From Martelella sp. AD-3 (GTDB lineage Bacteria > Pseudomonadota > Alphaproteobacteria > Rhizobiales > Rhizobiaceae): a DNA stretch of 64,000 nt. The translations under genes were made by a program, and so were the position numbers. Shown here one piece after another: positions 16,071 through 26,250 of this stretch. The first letter of the stretch is position 1. Each line of letters starts with the position of its first letter. The notes below the pieces were generated by a model, which searched no databases, had not been told where the DNA came from, and was given only the letters and a program-made list of their open reading frames with translations. Location: positions 1,922,001-1,986,000 of the forward strand of contig NZ_CP014275.1 in assembly GCF_001578105.1 (NCBI RefSeq), read 5' to 3'.

Positions 16071-16106
16071 CAATTTACGTTTTAGTTTTAGCGTTATCGC
16101 GCGCCT

Positions 16107-18971
16107 CTACTCCGCAGCCTCCGCATAATCACTCATCGGAGGGCAGGCGCACACCAGATTCCGGTCCCCATAGACATTGTCCACGCGGTTGACCGGTGGC
16201 CAGTATTTGTCGACGCGGAAGGCGCCGGGGGGGAAGCAGGCTTCCTCGCGGGAATAGGGGTGGGTCCATTCGCCGACAAGATCTTCCACCGTGTGCGGGG
16301 CGTTTTTGAGCGGGTTGTCGACGCGGTCGGCGCGGCCGTCCTCGATGGCGCGGACTTCCTCGCGGATTGCCAGCAGCGCATCGCAGAAACGATCAAGCTC
16401 GGCCTTGGTCTCCGATTCCGTCGGCTCGATCATCAGCGTGCCGGGAACCGGAAAGCTCATCGTGGGCGCATGGAAGCCGCAATCGATCAGGCGCTTGGCG
16501 ATATCGTCGACTGAGACGTCGGCGCTCTCCTTCAGGGGCCTTGTGTCGATGATGCATTCATGCGCGACGCGGCCCTTGTCCGACTTGTAGAGCACGTCAT
16601 AGGCGCCCTTCAGCCGGGCGGCGATATAGTTGGCGTTGAGGATCGCCACGCGCGTTGCCTGCGTTAGCCCTTCGCCGCCCATCATCAGGCAATAGCTCCA
16701 GGAGATCGGCAGGATCGACGGCGAGCCAAACGGGGCGGCCGAGACCGCGCCGCCTGCCGCGTCCGTCGCCGGATTGCCGGGCAGATGCGGCGCGAGATGC
16801 GCCTTGACGCCGATCGGCCCCATGCCCGGACCGCCGCCGCCATGGGGAATGCAGAAGGTCTTGTGCAGGTTGAGGTGGCTGACATCCGAGCCGATATCGC
16901 CCGGTCGCGAAAGCCCCACCATCGCGTTCATATTGGCCCCGTCGAGATAGACCTGGCCGCCATATTTATGCGTGATGTCGCAGACTTCCTTCACCGTCGC
17001 CTCGAACACGCCATGGGTCGAGGGATAGGTGATCATGCAGGCGGCGAGGTTTTCGGCGTGTTGCGCGGCCTTTTCGGCGAAATCATCGAGGTCGATATCG
17101 CCATTGTCGCGCGATTTGACCGGCACCACCGTCATGCCGGCCATCTGCGCGGAGGCCGGATTGGTGCCGTGCGCGGAGGTCGGGATCAGGCAGATGTCGC
17201 GGTGGGCATCGCCATTGGCGCGATGGAAGCGGCGGATCGTCAGAAGTCCGGCATATTCGCCCTGCGCGCCGGAATTCGGCTGCATGGAGAAGGCGTCATA
17301 GCCGGTGATGGCGCAAAGCTTGTCCGACAGGTCCTCGATCATCTCGCGATAGCCGAGCGCCTGGTTTTCCGGCGCAAAGGGATGAATGTCGGCAAATTCC
17401 GGCCAGGTGATCGGCAGCATTTCCACCGTGGCATTGAGCTTCATCGTGCACGAGCCGAGCGGGATCATCGCCCGGTCCAGCGCCAGATCGCGGTCGGCGA
17501 GGCGGCGCATATAGCGGGTCATCTCGCTTTCCGCACGGTTCATGTGGAAGATCGGATGCGTCATGTAAACGCTTGTGCGCAATAGGCTTTTCGGAAGGCG
17601 ATAATCCGCCTCGAACTCGGCGATCGTAAACTTGCCGCCAAAGGCCTCCCACACCGCTTCCACATGGGCGGGACGGGTGCGCTCGTTGACGGAGATGCCG
17701 ATCTTCGTTTCGCCGACCTTGCGGAGGTTGACGTTGTTCTCCACGGCGTTTCTGAGGATAAGACCCTGAACCGCGCCGACCTCGACCGTGATCGTGTCGA
17801 AGAAGGTTTCGGGCTCGACCGTGAAGCCGAGCGTTTCCAGCCCCTTGGCCAGCAGCACGCCCTTGCGGTGCACCTGCTGGGCAATCGCCTTCAGCCCGTC
17901 CGGCCCGTGGAAGACGCCATACATGGCGGCCATGACGGCGAGCAGAACCTGGGCGGTGCAGATGTTCGACGTCGCCTTCTCGCGGCGGATATGCTGTTCG
18001 CGCGTCTGCAGCGCCAGGCGATAGGCGCGGTTGCCGCGGCTGTCCACCGAAACGCCGACGAGACGGCCGGGCATGGAGCGCTTGTAGGCGTCCTTGACCG
18101 CCATATAGGCCGCATGCGGGCCGCCATAGCCGAGCGGCACGCCGAAGCGCTGGGAGGAGCCGATGGCGATATCCGCATCCATCTCGCCAGGCGATTTCAG
18201 AAGCGTCAGCGCCAGCGGATCGGCGGCGATCGTGGCGATGGCCTTCGCCTCATGCATCGCTGCAATCACATTGGTGAAGTCGTTCACATGGCCATGGGTG
18301 CCGGGATACTGGAACAGGGCGCCGAAGACGTCTTCCGCCTTCAGGTCGGTGAAGGGGTTGCCGATGATGATCTGCCAGCCGAGCGGTTCGGAGCGGGTCT
18401 TCAGCAGCGCGATCGTCTGCGGATGACAGTTCTCGTCGACGAAGAAGGCGGTTGCCTTCGATTTCGCCACGCGGTTGGCCATGGCCATGGCTTCTGCGGC
18501 CGCCGTCGCCTCGTCCAGAAGCGAGGCATTGGCGATGTCGAGGCCGGTAAGGTCCGCCATCATCGTCTGGAAGTTCAGGAGCGCCTCGAGGCGCCCCTGG
18601 CTGATTTCCGGCTGATAGGGCGTATAGGCCGTGTACCAGGCCGGGTTCTCCAGAATGTTGCGCTGGATCACCGGCGGCACGATGGTCGGGTTATAGCCCT
18701 GGCCGATCATCGAGACCATCGGCCTGTTCTTGTTGGCGGTCTCGCGCAGCTTGTCGAGCGCCTCGCGCTCGGTCATCGCCGGGCCCCAGGCAAGCGGCTG
18801 CTCCTGGCGGATTTCGGCAGGGACCGTGTCGTCGATCAGCGCCTCGAGGCTGTCATAGCCGATCGTCTCCAGCATCGCCTCCATCTCGGCCGGCGAGGGG
18901 CCGATATGGCGGCGATTGGCGAAGTCGTAGGGCTGGTAATCGGTGAACTGGAATTCGGCAGGCGTCGTCAT
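16107..18971 (-). CDS. gcvP: Glycine dehydrogenase (decarboxylating), P protein
   Basis: P protein of the glycine cleavage system: PLP-dependent decarboxylation of glycine with transfer of the aminomethyl group to lipoyl-GcvH. 954 residues, a single-chain (fused alpha/beta) form. The PLP lysine is K704 in [18 protein letters not shown], with the usual glycine-rich run after it; [13 protein letters not shown] and the early [11 protein letters not shown] are further hallmarks. The open frame extends to 19055, but the ATG at 18971 overlaps the gcvH stop as TGATG and gives the standard N-terminus. Last gene of gcvT-gcvH-gcvP, followed by an intrinsic terminator and switched on by the upstream glycine riboswitch. 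Confidence 0.97.
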   Translation of the reverse strand: MTTPAEFQFTDYQPYDFANRRHIGPSPAEMEAMLETIGYDSLEALIDDTVPAEIRQEQPLAWGPAMTEREALDKLRETANKNRPMVSMIGQGYNPTIVPPVIQRNILENPAWYTAYTPYQPEISQGRLEALLNFQTMMADLTGLDIANASLLDEATAAAEAMAMANRVAKSKATAFFVDENCHPQTIALLKTRSEPLGWQIIIGNPFTDLKAEDVFGALFQYPGTHGHVNDFTNVIAAMHEAKAIATIAADPLALTLLKSPGEMDADIAIGSSQRFGVPLGYGGPHAAYMAVKDAYKRSMPGRLVGVSVDSRGNRAYRLALQTREQHIRREKATSNICTAQVLLAVMAAMYGVFHGPDGLKAIAQQVHRKGVLLAKGLETLGFTVEPETFFDTITVEVGAVQGLILRNAVENNVNLRKVGETKIGISVNERTRPAHVEAVWEAFGGKFTIAEFEADYRLPKSLLRTSVYMTHPIFHMNRAESEMTRYMRRLADRDLALDRAMIPLGSCTMKLNATVEMLPITWPEFADIHPFAPENQALGYREMIEDLSDKLCAITGYDAFSMQPNSGAQGEYAGLLTIRRFHRANGDAHRDICLIPTSAHGTNPASAQMAGMTVVPVKSRDNGDIDLDDFAEKAAQHAENLAACMITYPSTHGVFEATVKEVCDITHKYGGQVYLDGANMNAMVGLSRPGDIGSDVSHLNLHKTFCIPHGGGGPGMGPIGVKAHLAPHLPGNPATDAAGGAVSAAPFGSPSILPISWSYCLMMGGEGLTQATRVAILNANYIAARLKGAYDVLYKSDKGRVAHECIIDTRPLKESADVSVDDIAKRLIDCGFHAPTMSFPVPGTLMIEPTESETKAELDRFCDALLAIREEVRAIEDGRADRVDNPLKNAPHTVEDLVGEWTHPYSREEACFPPGAFRVDKYWPPVNRVDNVYGDRNLVCACPPMSDYAEAAE

Positions 18972-19336
18972 CAGGCGATGAACTCCCTGTAGGCCGCTTC
19001 GTCCATCAGCGCATCGGCGTCGGCGGGGTTGGCGAGCTTCAGCTTGAAGAACCATCCGCCGTCCATGGGCTCGGCGTTGACGAGTTCGGGATTGTCGGTG
19101 ATCGCCGCGTTGATCTCGGTGATCTCGCCGGCAAGCGGGCAGAACACGTCCGAGGCGGCCTTGACCGATTCGACGGTGGCGGCGTCGTCATTCTTCTCGA
19201 AGGTGGCGCCGACTTCCGGCAGTTCGACGAAAACGAGGTCGCCGAGCTGTTCTGCGGCATGCGCCGTGATGCCGACGGTCGCGATGCCGTCCTCGATCTT
19301 AAGCCATTCATGTTCTTCGGTAAATTTGATGGTCAT
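18971..19336 (-). CDS. gcvH: Glycine cleavage system H protein
   Basis: Lipoyl carrier of the glycine cleavage system, 121 residues. It starts [13 protein letters not shown], the family N-terminus; the lipoylated lysine is K59 in ESVKAASD. A longer frame upstream (to 19555) only shadows gcvT and is not used. The gene lies 16 bases after gcvT and overlaps gcvP by one base. The lipoyl group is presumably attached through LipB, encoded at 27979-28698. Confidence 0.97.
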   Translation of the reverse strand: MTIKFTEEHEWLKIEDGIATVGITAHAAEQLGDLVFVELPEVGATFEKNDDAATVESVKAASDVFCPLAGEITEINAAITDNPELVNAEPMDGGWFFKLKLANPADADALMDEAAYREFIA

Positions 19337-19352
19337 GATGAAATAATCCCGC

Positions 19353-20495
19353 TCAGCGCTTGTAGGTGGGTTTGATAAAGGGGGTATCGGTGATGGTGAC
19401 GGGCAGGTACTTGCCGCGCACTTCCGCATAGAGGGTCGTGCCGGTCTCGGCGTGGTCTGCTGCCACATAGCCCATGGCGACAGGCACGCCGACGGAGGGG
19501 CCGAAGCCGCCGGAGGTGACGTGGCCGATTTCGGTTTCGCCCTTGTCATCGGCATAGAGTTTTGCCGGCGGGCGGATGGGCGCGCGGCCTTCCGCCTTCA
19601 GCCCGACGCGCAGGCGTTTCGCGCCGTCGGCAAGCTGCCCGAAGATGATATCTGCCCCGGGGAAGCCGCCTTCGCGGTCGCCGCCGGGCCTGCGGGCCTT
19701 CTGCATGCCCCAGACGAGTGCCGCCTCCACCGGGGTCGTGGTTTCGTCGATGTCGTTTCCGTAGAGACAAAGACCCGCTTCCAGCCTGAGCGAATCGCGC
19801 GCGCCGAGGCCGATCGGCGCGCAGTCCTCATGGGCCAGCAGCGCGCGGGCCAGCGCCGCGGCATGTTCGGCTGGCACGGAAATCTCGAAGCCGTCCTCGC
19901 CGGTGTAGCCGGAGCGCGAAATCACGCAGGTCACGCCCAGGATTTCGCAGGCGCGCACATCCATGAATTTCATCTCGGCAACGGCCGGGCAGAGCGGCGC
20001 CAGCACGGCTTCGGCCTTGGGACCCTGCAAGGCCAAAAGCGCCTTGTCTTCGAAATGCGTCTCCACCGCGCAGAGATCGGAGAGATAGGCCTTCATATGG
20101 GCAAGGTCGGCGTCCTTGCAGGCGGCGTTGACGATGATGAGCAGGTGATCGCCGCGGTTGGCGACCATCAGGTCGTCCAGAATGCCTCCGTTTTCATTGG
20201 TGAAAAAGGCGTAGCGCTGGCGGCCGGGCTTGAGGCCGAGAATGTCGACCGGCACCAGTTTTTCCAGCGCGATCGCCGCATCGGCGAGGTTGCCGGAGCG
20301 CGGTTTCAGCCAGACCTGGCCCATATGCGAGACATCGAAAAGGCCTGCCTTTTCACGGGTATGCAGGTGTTCCTTGAGAACGCCCATCGGGTATTGCACC
20401 GGCATGTCATAGCCGGCAAAGGGCACCATACGGGCACCAAGCTCCAGATGAAGCGCGTGAAGCGGGGTTTTTTCTAGCGGTTCTTGCGAGACCAA
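19353..20495 (-). CDS. gcvT: Aminomethyltransferase, glycine cleavage T protein
   Basis: T protein: transfers the methylene unit from aminomethyl-lipoyl-GcvH to tetrahydrofolate. About 380 residues. It begins [31 protein letters not shown], the usual folate-enzyme N-terminus, with HMGQVWL and [14 protein letters not shown] further in. The reading frame has no ATG in the right place; a TTG at 20495 with GGAGG six bases before it is the best start. The frame runs open beyond it only through the riboswitch. First gene of the operon, about 80 bases downstream of the second glycine aptamer. Confidence 0.93.
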   Translation of the reverse strand: MVSQEPLEKTPLHALHLELGARMVPFAGYDMPVQYPMGVLKEHLHTREKAGLFDVSHMGQVWLKPRSGNLADAAIALEKLVPVDILGLKPGRQRYAFFTNENGGILDDLMVANRGDHLLIIVNAACKDADLAHMKAYLSDLCAVETHFEDKALLALQGPKAEAVLAPLCPAVAEMKFMDVRACEILGVTCVISRSGYTGEDGFEISVPAEHAAALARALLAHEDCAPIGLGARDSLRLEAGLCLYGNDIDETTTPVEAALVWGMQKARRPGGDREGGFPGADIIFGQLADGAKRLRVGLKAEGRAPIRPPAKLYADDKGETEIGHVTSGGFGPSVGVPVAMGYVAADHAETGTTLYAEVRGKYLPVTITDTPFIKPTYKR

Positions 20496-20572
20496 GACTT
20501 GCCTCCGGATTGCGTTTGACGAAAACGCCGGCTCAAAGGGGCGGGCGCGTGTGACATGCCCGTTTCGAATGA

Positions 20573-20734
20573 GCCCCCTCTGTCCCGTGTGCCTGAGATT
20601 ATTATCCCTTCGGCCGGTCCCGGCGGATGCCGGACCTTGTCTCCAGAGTTCAGAAATACGCGCTGGTCCTTTGGCCTGAGAGTTTCCGGGGCAGTTGCTC
20701 CTTCGGCACCGCTTCACAGAAAGCGGGTTCTCCC
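20573..20734 (-). promoter_or_regulatory. Tandem glycine riboswitch
   Basis: In the leader of gcvT, read leftward: GGGAGAACC, then GCCGAAGGAGCAA, CCCCGGAAACTCTCAGGC, AAAGGACC and TCTGGAGA make the first aptamer. GCCGAAGGG, ATCTCAGGC and GACAGAGGGG make the second. These are the conserved boxes of the cooperative two-aptamer glycine riboswitch. It sits directly in front of the glycine cleavage operon and would turn it on when glycine is plentiful. Confidence 0.93.
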
Positions 20735-20926
20735 AACGCGAATTTTGAAACGGATTATCCAAGTTGTGGCGGGATTTGCAAGAGGCAAGCGTCCGCCGGC
20801 CGAAATATCCACGGCGGGCGTCATCGACCTTCGGCAAGGACGGCTGAAGAGGGGGTGGGCAGAAGGCGGAGGAGGGGCTAGTAAGGTGGGAGCCCAAGAC
20901 CCTGGAAACCGGACGGACATCCTCTC

Positions 20927-21316
20927 GTGTCAACCATCCTCTCCCATGCCCTCATCGTTGCCGCCGGCGGAGCGCTCGGCTCGGTCGGACGCTATCTCGT
21001 CGGCGTCCTCGCCATCAGGCTCTGGGGACCGCAATTTCCGTGGGGCACATTCGTCGTCAATGTCGTTGGATCGCTCATGATCGGGCTCCTGGTGGAGGCG
21101 GTCGCGCGGGCGCTCAACCAGTCGGCGGAAATGCGGATGTTCATGGTCACCGGTTTCCTTGGCGGTTTCACCACGTTCTCGTCGTTTTCGCTCGATGCCA
21201 TGACGATGATCGAAAGGGGCGATTTGCTGCATGCCGTCGCCTATATCGCTGCAAGCCTTCTCCTCGCGCTGATCGCGGTATTCGCAGGCCTCGCGATCGG
21301 ACGGATGGTGTTCTAA
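20927..21316 (+). CDS. crcB: Fluoride channel CrcB/Fluc
   Basis: Small dual-topology membrane channel that expels fluoride, 129 residues with four hydrophobic segments. GGALGSVGRYL, WGTFVVNVVGSLMIG and GFLGGFTTFSSFS are the family's key runs; the last carries the phenylalanine box and the NVVGS turn lines the pore. It begins with GTG at 20927. The gene is divergent from gcvT, with about 190 bases between its start and the riboswitch. No fluoride riboswitch was seen ahead of it. Confidence 0.93.
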   Translation: MSTILSHALIVAAGGALGSVGRYLVGVLAIRLWGPQFPWGTFVVNVVGSLMIGLLVEAVARALNQSAEMRMFMVTGFLGGFTTFSSFSLDAMTMIERGDLLHAVAYIAASLLLALIAVFAGLAIGRMVF

Positions 21317-21379
21317 ACCCATTTCAATCCGGTGCGTCATGCGATAGAAGCCACGGCTTGAAAGAAGGGTTTTCGCACT

Positions 21380-22369
21380 ATGGCGGGTATTGAACATATC
21401 AAGGTGGATCAGGACGAGGCGGGCATGCGGCTCGACCGATGGTTCAAGCTGCATTATCCGGGGCTTGGCTTCGGCGCGCTGCAGAAGCTGCTGCGCTCCG
21501 GCCAGATCCGCGTCGACGGCGGTCGGGTCAAGAGCGACACGCGCGTCGAGCCGGGTCAGATGGTCCGCATCCCGCCAATGAACGTCGACCCGAAGACGTC
21601 TGGCCCCATACCGGGCAGGGACCTCAGGCACTCGCCCGACGGCGAGCTTCTGTCGCGCATGCTGCTGCATGAGGATGAGCGCGTGTTTGTGCTGAACAAG
21701 CCCGCGGGACTGGCCGTGCAGGGCGGGTCCGGCGTCGTGCGCCATATCGACAAGATGCTGGAGGCCTGGACCAACAAGAAGGGCGAAAAGCCGCGGCTTG
21801 TCCACCGCCTTGACCGCGACACGTCCGGCGTTCTGGTGATCGCCCGCTCGCGCCGCGCCGCGCAGTCGCTGACCGAGGCGTTTGGCCACCGCACCACGAA
21901 GAAGACCTACTGGTCTCTGGTCAAGGGCGTGCCGCGCAAACGGGAAGACAAGGTCTCGACCTGGCTGGTGAAGGAGCAGACGCCGGACGGCGACAGGATG
22001 CGGATCGCCAGACACGGCGAGCCCGATTCCGACCACGCTGTTTCCTATTACCGGGTCATCGATACGGCCGCCCACACGCTTTCCTGGCTGGAGATGGAGC
22101 CCTATACCGGGCGGACCCACCAGTTGCGCGTCCATGCGCTTCACATCGGACACCCGATCATCGGCGATCCGAAATATTTCGACGATGACCCGAACTGGGA
22201 ATTCCCGGGCGGTATCCAGAAGCGGTTGCACCTGCATGCCCGCCATATCGATGTGCCCCATCCCGACGGCGGCAGGCTGAAGGTCACGGCACCCCTGCCG
22301 CCGCATATGGTGCAAAGCTGGAATCTTCTCGGCTTCGATGCCGATCGCGAAGATCTCGACAAGGACTGA
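21380..22369 (+). CDS. RluC/RluD-family 23S rRNA pseudouridine synthase
   Basis: Isomerises uridines in large-subunit rRNA. 329 residues: an N-terminal S4 RNA-binding domain (about 8-66, MRLDRWFKLHYPGLGFGALQKLL) and a catalytic domain with HRLDRDTSG at 142-150, where D145 is the catalytic aspartate. LNKPAGLAVQGG and YTGRTHQLRVH are further family motifs. The length and separate S4 domain fit RluC rather than RluA. It is the first of four genes in the same direction, followed after 13 bases by the first HAD gene. Confidence 0.92.
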   Translation: MAGIEHIKVDQDEAGMRLDRWFKLHYPGLGFGALQKLLRSGQIRVDGGRVKSDTRVEPGQMVRIPPMNVDPKTSGPIPGRDLRHSPDGELLSRMLLHEDERVFVLNKPAGLAVQGGSGVVRHIDKMLEAWTNKKGEKPRLVHRLDRDTSGVLVIARSRRAAQSLTEAFGHRTTKKTYWSLVKGVPRKREDKVSTWLVKEQTPDGDRMRIARHGEPDSDHAVSYYRVIDTAAHTLSWLEMEPYTGRTHQLRVHALHIGHPIIGDPKYFDDDPNWEFPGGIQKRLHLHARHIDVPHPDGGRLKVTAPLPPHMVQSWNLLGFDADREDLDKD

Positions 22370-22382
22370 GACAGGGACTGAC

Positions 22383-23033
22383 ATGAAGCTCGTATTGTTT
22401 GACTGCGACGGCACGCTGGTCGACAGCGCCGTGCGCATCCATGAGACCATGCGCCGCGCCTTTGTCGCCTACGGTCATCCCGAACCCACGCTCGCAGAGA
22501 CCAAGACGATCATCGGCCTGTCGCTCGACTACGCGATTGCCCGGCTGCTCGGCAGGCACCGGATCGATGACGAGGTTCTGGCGATCCGGGTGAAGTTCAA
22601 GTCGCTCTTTGCCGAAGTCCATTCCGATCCCAACATGATGGAGCAGCTGTTTCCCGGCATTGCCGAGCTGATCGACGGCCTTGCCGCGCGCGGCGACGTC
22701 GCCATCGGCGCGGTCACCGGCAATTCGCGGCGGGGCCTGACCCATGTTCTGGATTTGCATGGACTGGCGCCGCGATTTACCGTCTCGCGCACAGCCGATG
22801 ACTGCCCCTCCAAGCCGCATCCGGCCATGGTGCTTGAATGCTGCGCAGAAGCGGGTTTCAATCCGGCGGATGCGGTGATCATCGGCGATGCCGTGTTCGA
22901 CATGGAGATGGCGGTGAAGGCCGGATCCCATGCGATCGGCGTTGCCTGGGGTTACGGCGAGATCGCCGATCTGCAGGATGCCGGAGCGGGCGCGATCGTC
23001 TGGCATCCGGAAGAAATCTTGAAACTCGTCTGA
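22383..23033 (+). CDS. HAD-family hydrolase, first of a tandem pair
   Basis: 216-residue haloacid-dehalogenase-type phosphatase. The nucleophile motif DCDGTLVDS lies at about 7-15, a cap with AYGHPEPTLAETKTIIG follows, then TGNSRRGL (motif II), K in CPSKPHP (motif III) and GDAVFDMEMA (motif IV). It resembles phosphoglycolate-phosphatase/pyrophosphatase-like HADs, but the substrate is unknown. The ATG at 22383 follows ACAGGGACTGAC. The next gene is a paralogue with the same motifs and length. Confidence 0.88.
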   Translation: MKLVLFDCDGTLVDSAVRIHETMRRAFVAYGHPEPTLAETKTIIGLSLDYAIARLLGRHRIDDEVLAIRVKFKSLFAEVHSDPNMMEQLFPGIAELIDGLAARGDVAIGAVTGNSRRGLTHVLDLHGLAPRFTVSRTADDCPSKPHPAMVLECCAEAGFNPADAVIIGDAVFDMEMAVKAGSHAIGVAWGYGEIADLQDAGAGAIVWHPEEILKLV

Positions 23034-23049
23034 GCCGGGAGTGCTCCCC

Positions 23050-23712
23050 ATGAAGCTGGTGCTTTTTGATTGTGACGGAACGCTGGTCGACAGCCTGGCG
23101 ATCATTCAGGAGACCATGGCCCGCACCTTCCGCGCCTTCGGACACGAGGCGCCGGATGAGCAGGCAACACGCGGCACGGTGGGGCTAACGCTGGACGTGG
23201 CGATTGCCGGGCTTCTGGGGCGTGAAGATGTCGATCATGAATGCCGGGACATGATGGGCTATTACCGCTCGCTTTTCGCCGAGGTGCGGCGTGACCCCGC
23301 CATGCAGGAAAAACTCTATGACGGCGTCGCCGCCATGCTGGCGCATCTCTTCCTGCAGGACGATATTCTCGTCGGCGCGGTCACCGGCAAGTCGCGGCGC
23401 GGGCTCGACCACATGCTGAAAACCCATGGCTACAGCGAAAAATTCATTACCACGCGCACGGCCGATGACTGTCCGTCCAAGCCGCACCCGGCCATGGTGC
23501 TGGAATGCTGCGATGAAACGGGCATGCGGCCGGAGCAGGCGGTGGTGATCGGCGACACGGTGTTCGACATCCAGATGGCCTGTTCCGCCGGTTCCGCGGC
23601 CGTCGGCGTTTCCTGGGGCTATGGCGCGCCGGATGCGCTGAAGCTCGCCGGCGCGGCGGCGATCGCCGAGACGCCGGATGATATTCTGAATTTCGTTCTG
23701 AAGGGTGCATGA
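23050..23712 (+). CDS. HAD-family hydrolase, second of a tandem pair
   Basis: 220-residue paralogue of the preceding gene, sharing the start MKLVLFDCDGTLVDS, TGKSRRGLDHML, the run CPSKPHPAMVLECC and GDTVFDIQMA. The frame opens at a GTG at 23041, but the GGGAG ribosome site at 23037-23041 fits the ATG at 23050. It is 16 bases after its twin and its stop overlaps the ATP12 start as ATGA. The pair is a local gene duplication that has diverged, mainly in the cap region; separate substrates are likely but unknown. Confidence 0.88.
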   Translation: MKLVLFDCDGTLVDSLAIIQETMARTFRAFGHEAPDEQATRGTVGLTLDVAIAGLLGREDVDHECRDMMGYYRSLFAEVRRDPAMQEKLYDGVAAMLAHLFLQDDILVGAVTGKSRRGLDHMLKTHGYSEKFITTRTADDCPSKPHPAMVLECCDETGMRPEQAVVIGDTVFDIQMACSAGSAAVGVSWGYGAPDALKLAGAAAIAETPDDILNFVLKGA

Positions 23713-24461
23713 TGACCAATGATCCCATCCGCCGGTCGCAGGAACTGATGCGCGCCGAACTGCCGAAAAAATTCTATGCCGAGGCAACTGTCGTCGCCGA
23801 AGGCGAGGGCTTTGCGGTGAAGCTCGACGGCCGGCCGGTCAAGACCCCGTCGCGAAAGCCCCTGATCCTGCCGACGGAGGCCGCTGCCGAGTATGTGCGG
23901 GCCGAATGGCAGGCGCAGGAGAAGGTCATCGATCCGGCGAAAATGCCGATGACGCGGCTTGCCAACACCATCATCGACGGCGTGGCCGTGAATGCCGAGG
24001 CAGTGTTCGAGGAGATCGTCAGCTATGCCGGCAACGACATGCTGTTCTATCGCGCCGAAAGCCCGGAGGAGCTCGTTGCCCGGCAGTCCGAGCGCTGGGG
24101 GCCGGTGCTTGACTGGATGGCCGAGGAATATGGCGCGCGCTTCGTGCTGGTGGAGGGCGTGATGTTCGCCGAACAGCCGACCGAAAGCCTTGAGGCCTTC
24201 CGGCGGGAACTTGCGCATCACCGGGCGCCGTTCGAGCTTGGCGCGCTGCATGTGATGACGACGCTGACCGGTTCGGCGCTGGTGACGCTGGCGCTGGCGC
24301 GCGGCCGCCTGACGCTTGATGAGGCCTGGGCGCTCGGCAATCTCGAGGAAGACTGGACGATCGAACTCTGGGGCCATGACGAGGAGGCCGCCCGCCGCCG
24401 CGCCAGGCGGTTCGAGGACATGCAGGCGGCCCACAGTCTGTTCGTCGCGCTGAAACGCTGA
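23709..24461 (+). CDS. ATP12 family ATP synthase assembly chaperone
   Basis: 250-residue homologue of mitochondrial Atp12, which binds the F1 alpha subunit during ATP synthase assembly and is found in alphaproteobacteria. FAVKLDGRPVKTPSRKPLILPT near residues 35-58 and NDMLFYRAESPEELVARQ are typical, as is the late GNLEEDWTIELWGHDEEAARRR. It overlaps the second HAD gene by four bases and ends at a bidirectional terminator shared with fghA. Confidence 0.92.
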   Translation: MMTNDPIRRSQELMRAELPKKFYAEATVVAEGEGFAVKLDGRPVKTPSRKPLILPTEAAAEYVRAEWQAQEKVIDPAKMPMTRLANTIIDGVAVNAEAVFEEIVSYAGNDMLFYRAESPEELVARQSERWGPVLDWMAEEYGARFVLVEGVMFAEQPTESLEAFRRELAHHRAPFELGALHVMTTLTGSALVTLALARGRLTLDEAWALGNLEEDWTIELWGHDEEAARRRARRFEDMQAAHSLFVALKR

Positions 24462-24463
24462 TT

Positions 24464-24484
24464 GGAGCGGCCTAAAGCCGCTCC
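24464..24484. terminator. Bidirectional terminator between ATP12 and fghA genes
   Basis: GGAGCGGC-CTAAA-GCCGCTCC, a perfect 8-bp stem with a five-base loop, lies between the convergent stops; the fghA stop codon is in the loop. T-rich flanks are poor on both sides, so efficiency is uncertain. Confidence 0.6.
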
Positions 24485-25302
24485 GCGTGCCAGCGCAGGT
24501 GATCGTCCATGAAGGTGGAGATGAAGTAGTAGGAGTGGTCATAGCGCTCGTGCATTCGGAGCGTCAGCGCGATGTCCGTATCCTTGACCGCCGCCTCGAA
24601 CAGCCAGGGCTTCAGCCCTTCCTCGAGAAAGCCGTCGGCCGTGCCCTGGTCGATCAGGAATTCGGGAAACCGGGCGCCGGCGGCAACCAGCGCGCAGGCG
24701 TCATGCTTGCGCCAGACATCCGGGTCCGTTCCGAGATATTTCTCGAACGCGCCCTGCGCCCAGGGAGAGGTCGAGGGCGACACGATCGGCGCGAAAGCCG
24801 AGCAACTCCTGTAGCGATCGGGATATTTGAGCGCGAAGGTCATGGCGCCGTGGCCGCCCATGGAATGGCCGAAAATGCCCTGGCGCTCCATGTCGGCGCG
24901 GAAGCTGCCGGCGATCAGCGCTGGCAGTTCCTTGGTGATGTAGGTTTCCATCCGGTAGTTCAGCGCATAGGGGCTTTCGGTGGCGTCCACATAGAAGCCC
25001 GCGCCCTGGCCGAGTTGCCAGTTCGTGAGCGAATCGGGAACGTCCTTGCCGCGCGGGCTCGTATCCGGGCAGACGATGATCAGGCCCAGTTCGGCCGCCA
25101 TGCGGCGATATTCGCCCTTTTCCATCACATTGGCATGGGTGCAGGTGAGTCCCGAGAGATACCAGAGCACGGGGCAGGGGCGTTCGGTCGCCTGCGGCGG
25201 CACGAAAACCGCGAAGGTCATCTCGCAATTGCAGGCTTCCGAATCATGGGAAAAGACGGCCTGCATGCCGCCAAAAGCCGTGTTCTCGGACAGGATGTTC
25301 AT
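24472..25302 (-). CDS. fghA: S-formylglutathione hydrolase
   Basis: Serine hydrolase that splits S-formylglutathione to formate and glutathione, the second step of glutathione-dependent formaldehyde removal. 276 residues, an alpha/beta-hydrolase of the esterase-D family. The nucleophile S147 is in GHSMGGHGA; LSGLTCTHANVMEKGEY and CPDTSPRG are family signatures. The enzyme for the first step, class III alcohol dehydrogenase, is 949 bases upstream in the same overlapping gene string. An ATGA overlap couples it to the DUF188 gene. Confidence 0.94.
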   Translation of the reverse strand: MNILSENTAFGGMQAVFSHDSEACNCEMTFAVFVPPQATERPCPVLWYLSGLTCTHANVMEKGEYRRMAAELGLIIVCPDTSPRGKDVPDSLTNWQLGQGAGFYVDATESPYALNYRMETYITKELPALIAGSFRADMERQGIFGHSMGGHGAMTFALKYPDRYRSCSAFAPIVSPSTSPWAQGAFEKYLGTDPDVWRKHDACALVAAGARFPEFLIDQGTADGFLEEGLKPWLFEAAVKDTDIALTLRMHERYDHSYYFISTFMDDHLRWHAERL

Positions 25303-25778
25303 GATCTTCCCTTCGTTTCGTCATCAGGCTTGGCTTGAATGGATTTCGCCTGCCGGCAGAGCCGCTCCATGGCCTGCAGGAAGGCCGAGCGATCTTTCGG
25401 CGAGAAGGCGGCGTTATACCCCTTGCTCTCGCCGGTCTCGCGCAGATGCTGGCCGAGATCGCGCATGGCCCGCGCCATGCCGATATTGGCCTGATCGAAC
25501 AGCCGGCCCGTCGGCCCGGTCACCAGCGCACCCGCGGCAACGCACCGTTCGGCGAGCGGCACATCGGCGGTAACGACGATATCGCCGAGGCCGGCGCGTT
25601 CGGCGATCCAGTCGTCGGCGGCATCGAAGGCGCCGGAGACGATGACGTTCGCGATCATCGGATCGCGCGACGGCCTGAGGCCGGAATTGGCCACGAAGGT
25701 GACGGGCATATCATGGCGTCCGGCGACCTTGGTGACCTCGGCCTTTACCGGGCAGGCATCGGCATCGACATAGATCAT
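25299..25778 (-). CDS. YaiI/YqxD family (DUF188) protein
   Basis: 159-residue member of the UPF0178/DUF188 family, a PIN-like fold. The N-terminus MIYVDADACPVK and the later DIVVTADVPLAERCVAAGA are diagnostic, with acidic residues that could hold metal. A nuclease role is suggested for the fold but not shown. The C-terminal 30 residues are charged and variable. It lies inside the formaldehyde string, overlapping both neighbours by four bases, with no evident functional link. Confidence 0.9.
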   Translation of the reverse strand: MIYVDADACPVKAEVTKVAGRHDMPVTFVANSGLRPSRDPMIANVIVSGAFDAADDWIAERAGLGDIVVTADVPLAERCVAAGALVTGPTGRLFDQANIGMARAMRDLGQHLRETGESKGYNAAFSPKDRSAFLQAMERLCRQAKSIQAKPDDETKGRS

Positions 25779-26250
25779 CCGGCGACTTCCGTTTGCATTC
25801 CGGCGGCATCACGCACCATGTCGATATGCGGGATGCCGTCCTCCAGATATTCTTTCGACACGGTCTCGAAACCGAAGCCCGCATAAAAGCGCTCGAGATG
25901 CGCCTGGGCGGAAATCGCGATCGGGGCGCCGGGCGCAAGCCTTTCGCAGGCGGCGACCGCTTCGCCCATCAGCCGTTCGCCAAGCTTTTGTCCCCGATGG
26001 GAGGGCGCGACGACGATACGGCCGATGCGCGCCTGCCTGCCCGTTCCCGGCGCGAAGATGCGGCCATAGGCGACCGGCTTGCCGTCCTCAAGAAGGCGCA
26101 GGTGAAGCGCCTCCGCATCCTTCCCGTCGAGCTCGGGATAGGAGCAGTTCTGCTCCACCACGAAGACGTCAACGCGCAATTTCAGCACGTCATAAAGTTC
26201 GCCCGCAGTGAGCGCGTCCATGCGGGCGATATCGACGGTAAGCGAACCCA

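Noticed and set aside
15170..16106. CRISPR array among the clustered repeats
   Set aside because: Repeats are palindromic, few, of unequal spacing and in mixed orientation; no regular repeat-spacer pattern and no cas genes.
17664..18992. 442-codon plus-strand frame opposite gcvP
   Set aside because: Pure shadow of gcvP, which is one of the most certain genes in the window.
20735..20926. Fluoride riboswitch ahead of crcB
   Set aside because: Looked for the conserved pseudoknot elements of the crcB motif; none recognised in the 190 bases before the GTG start.
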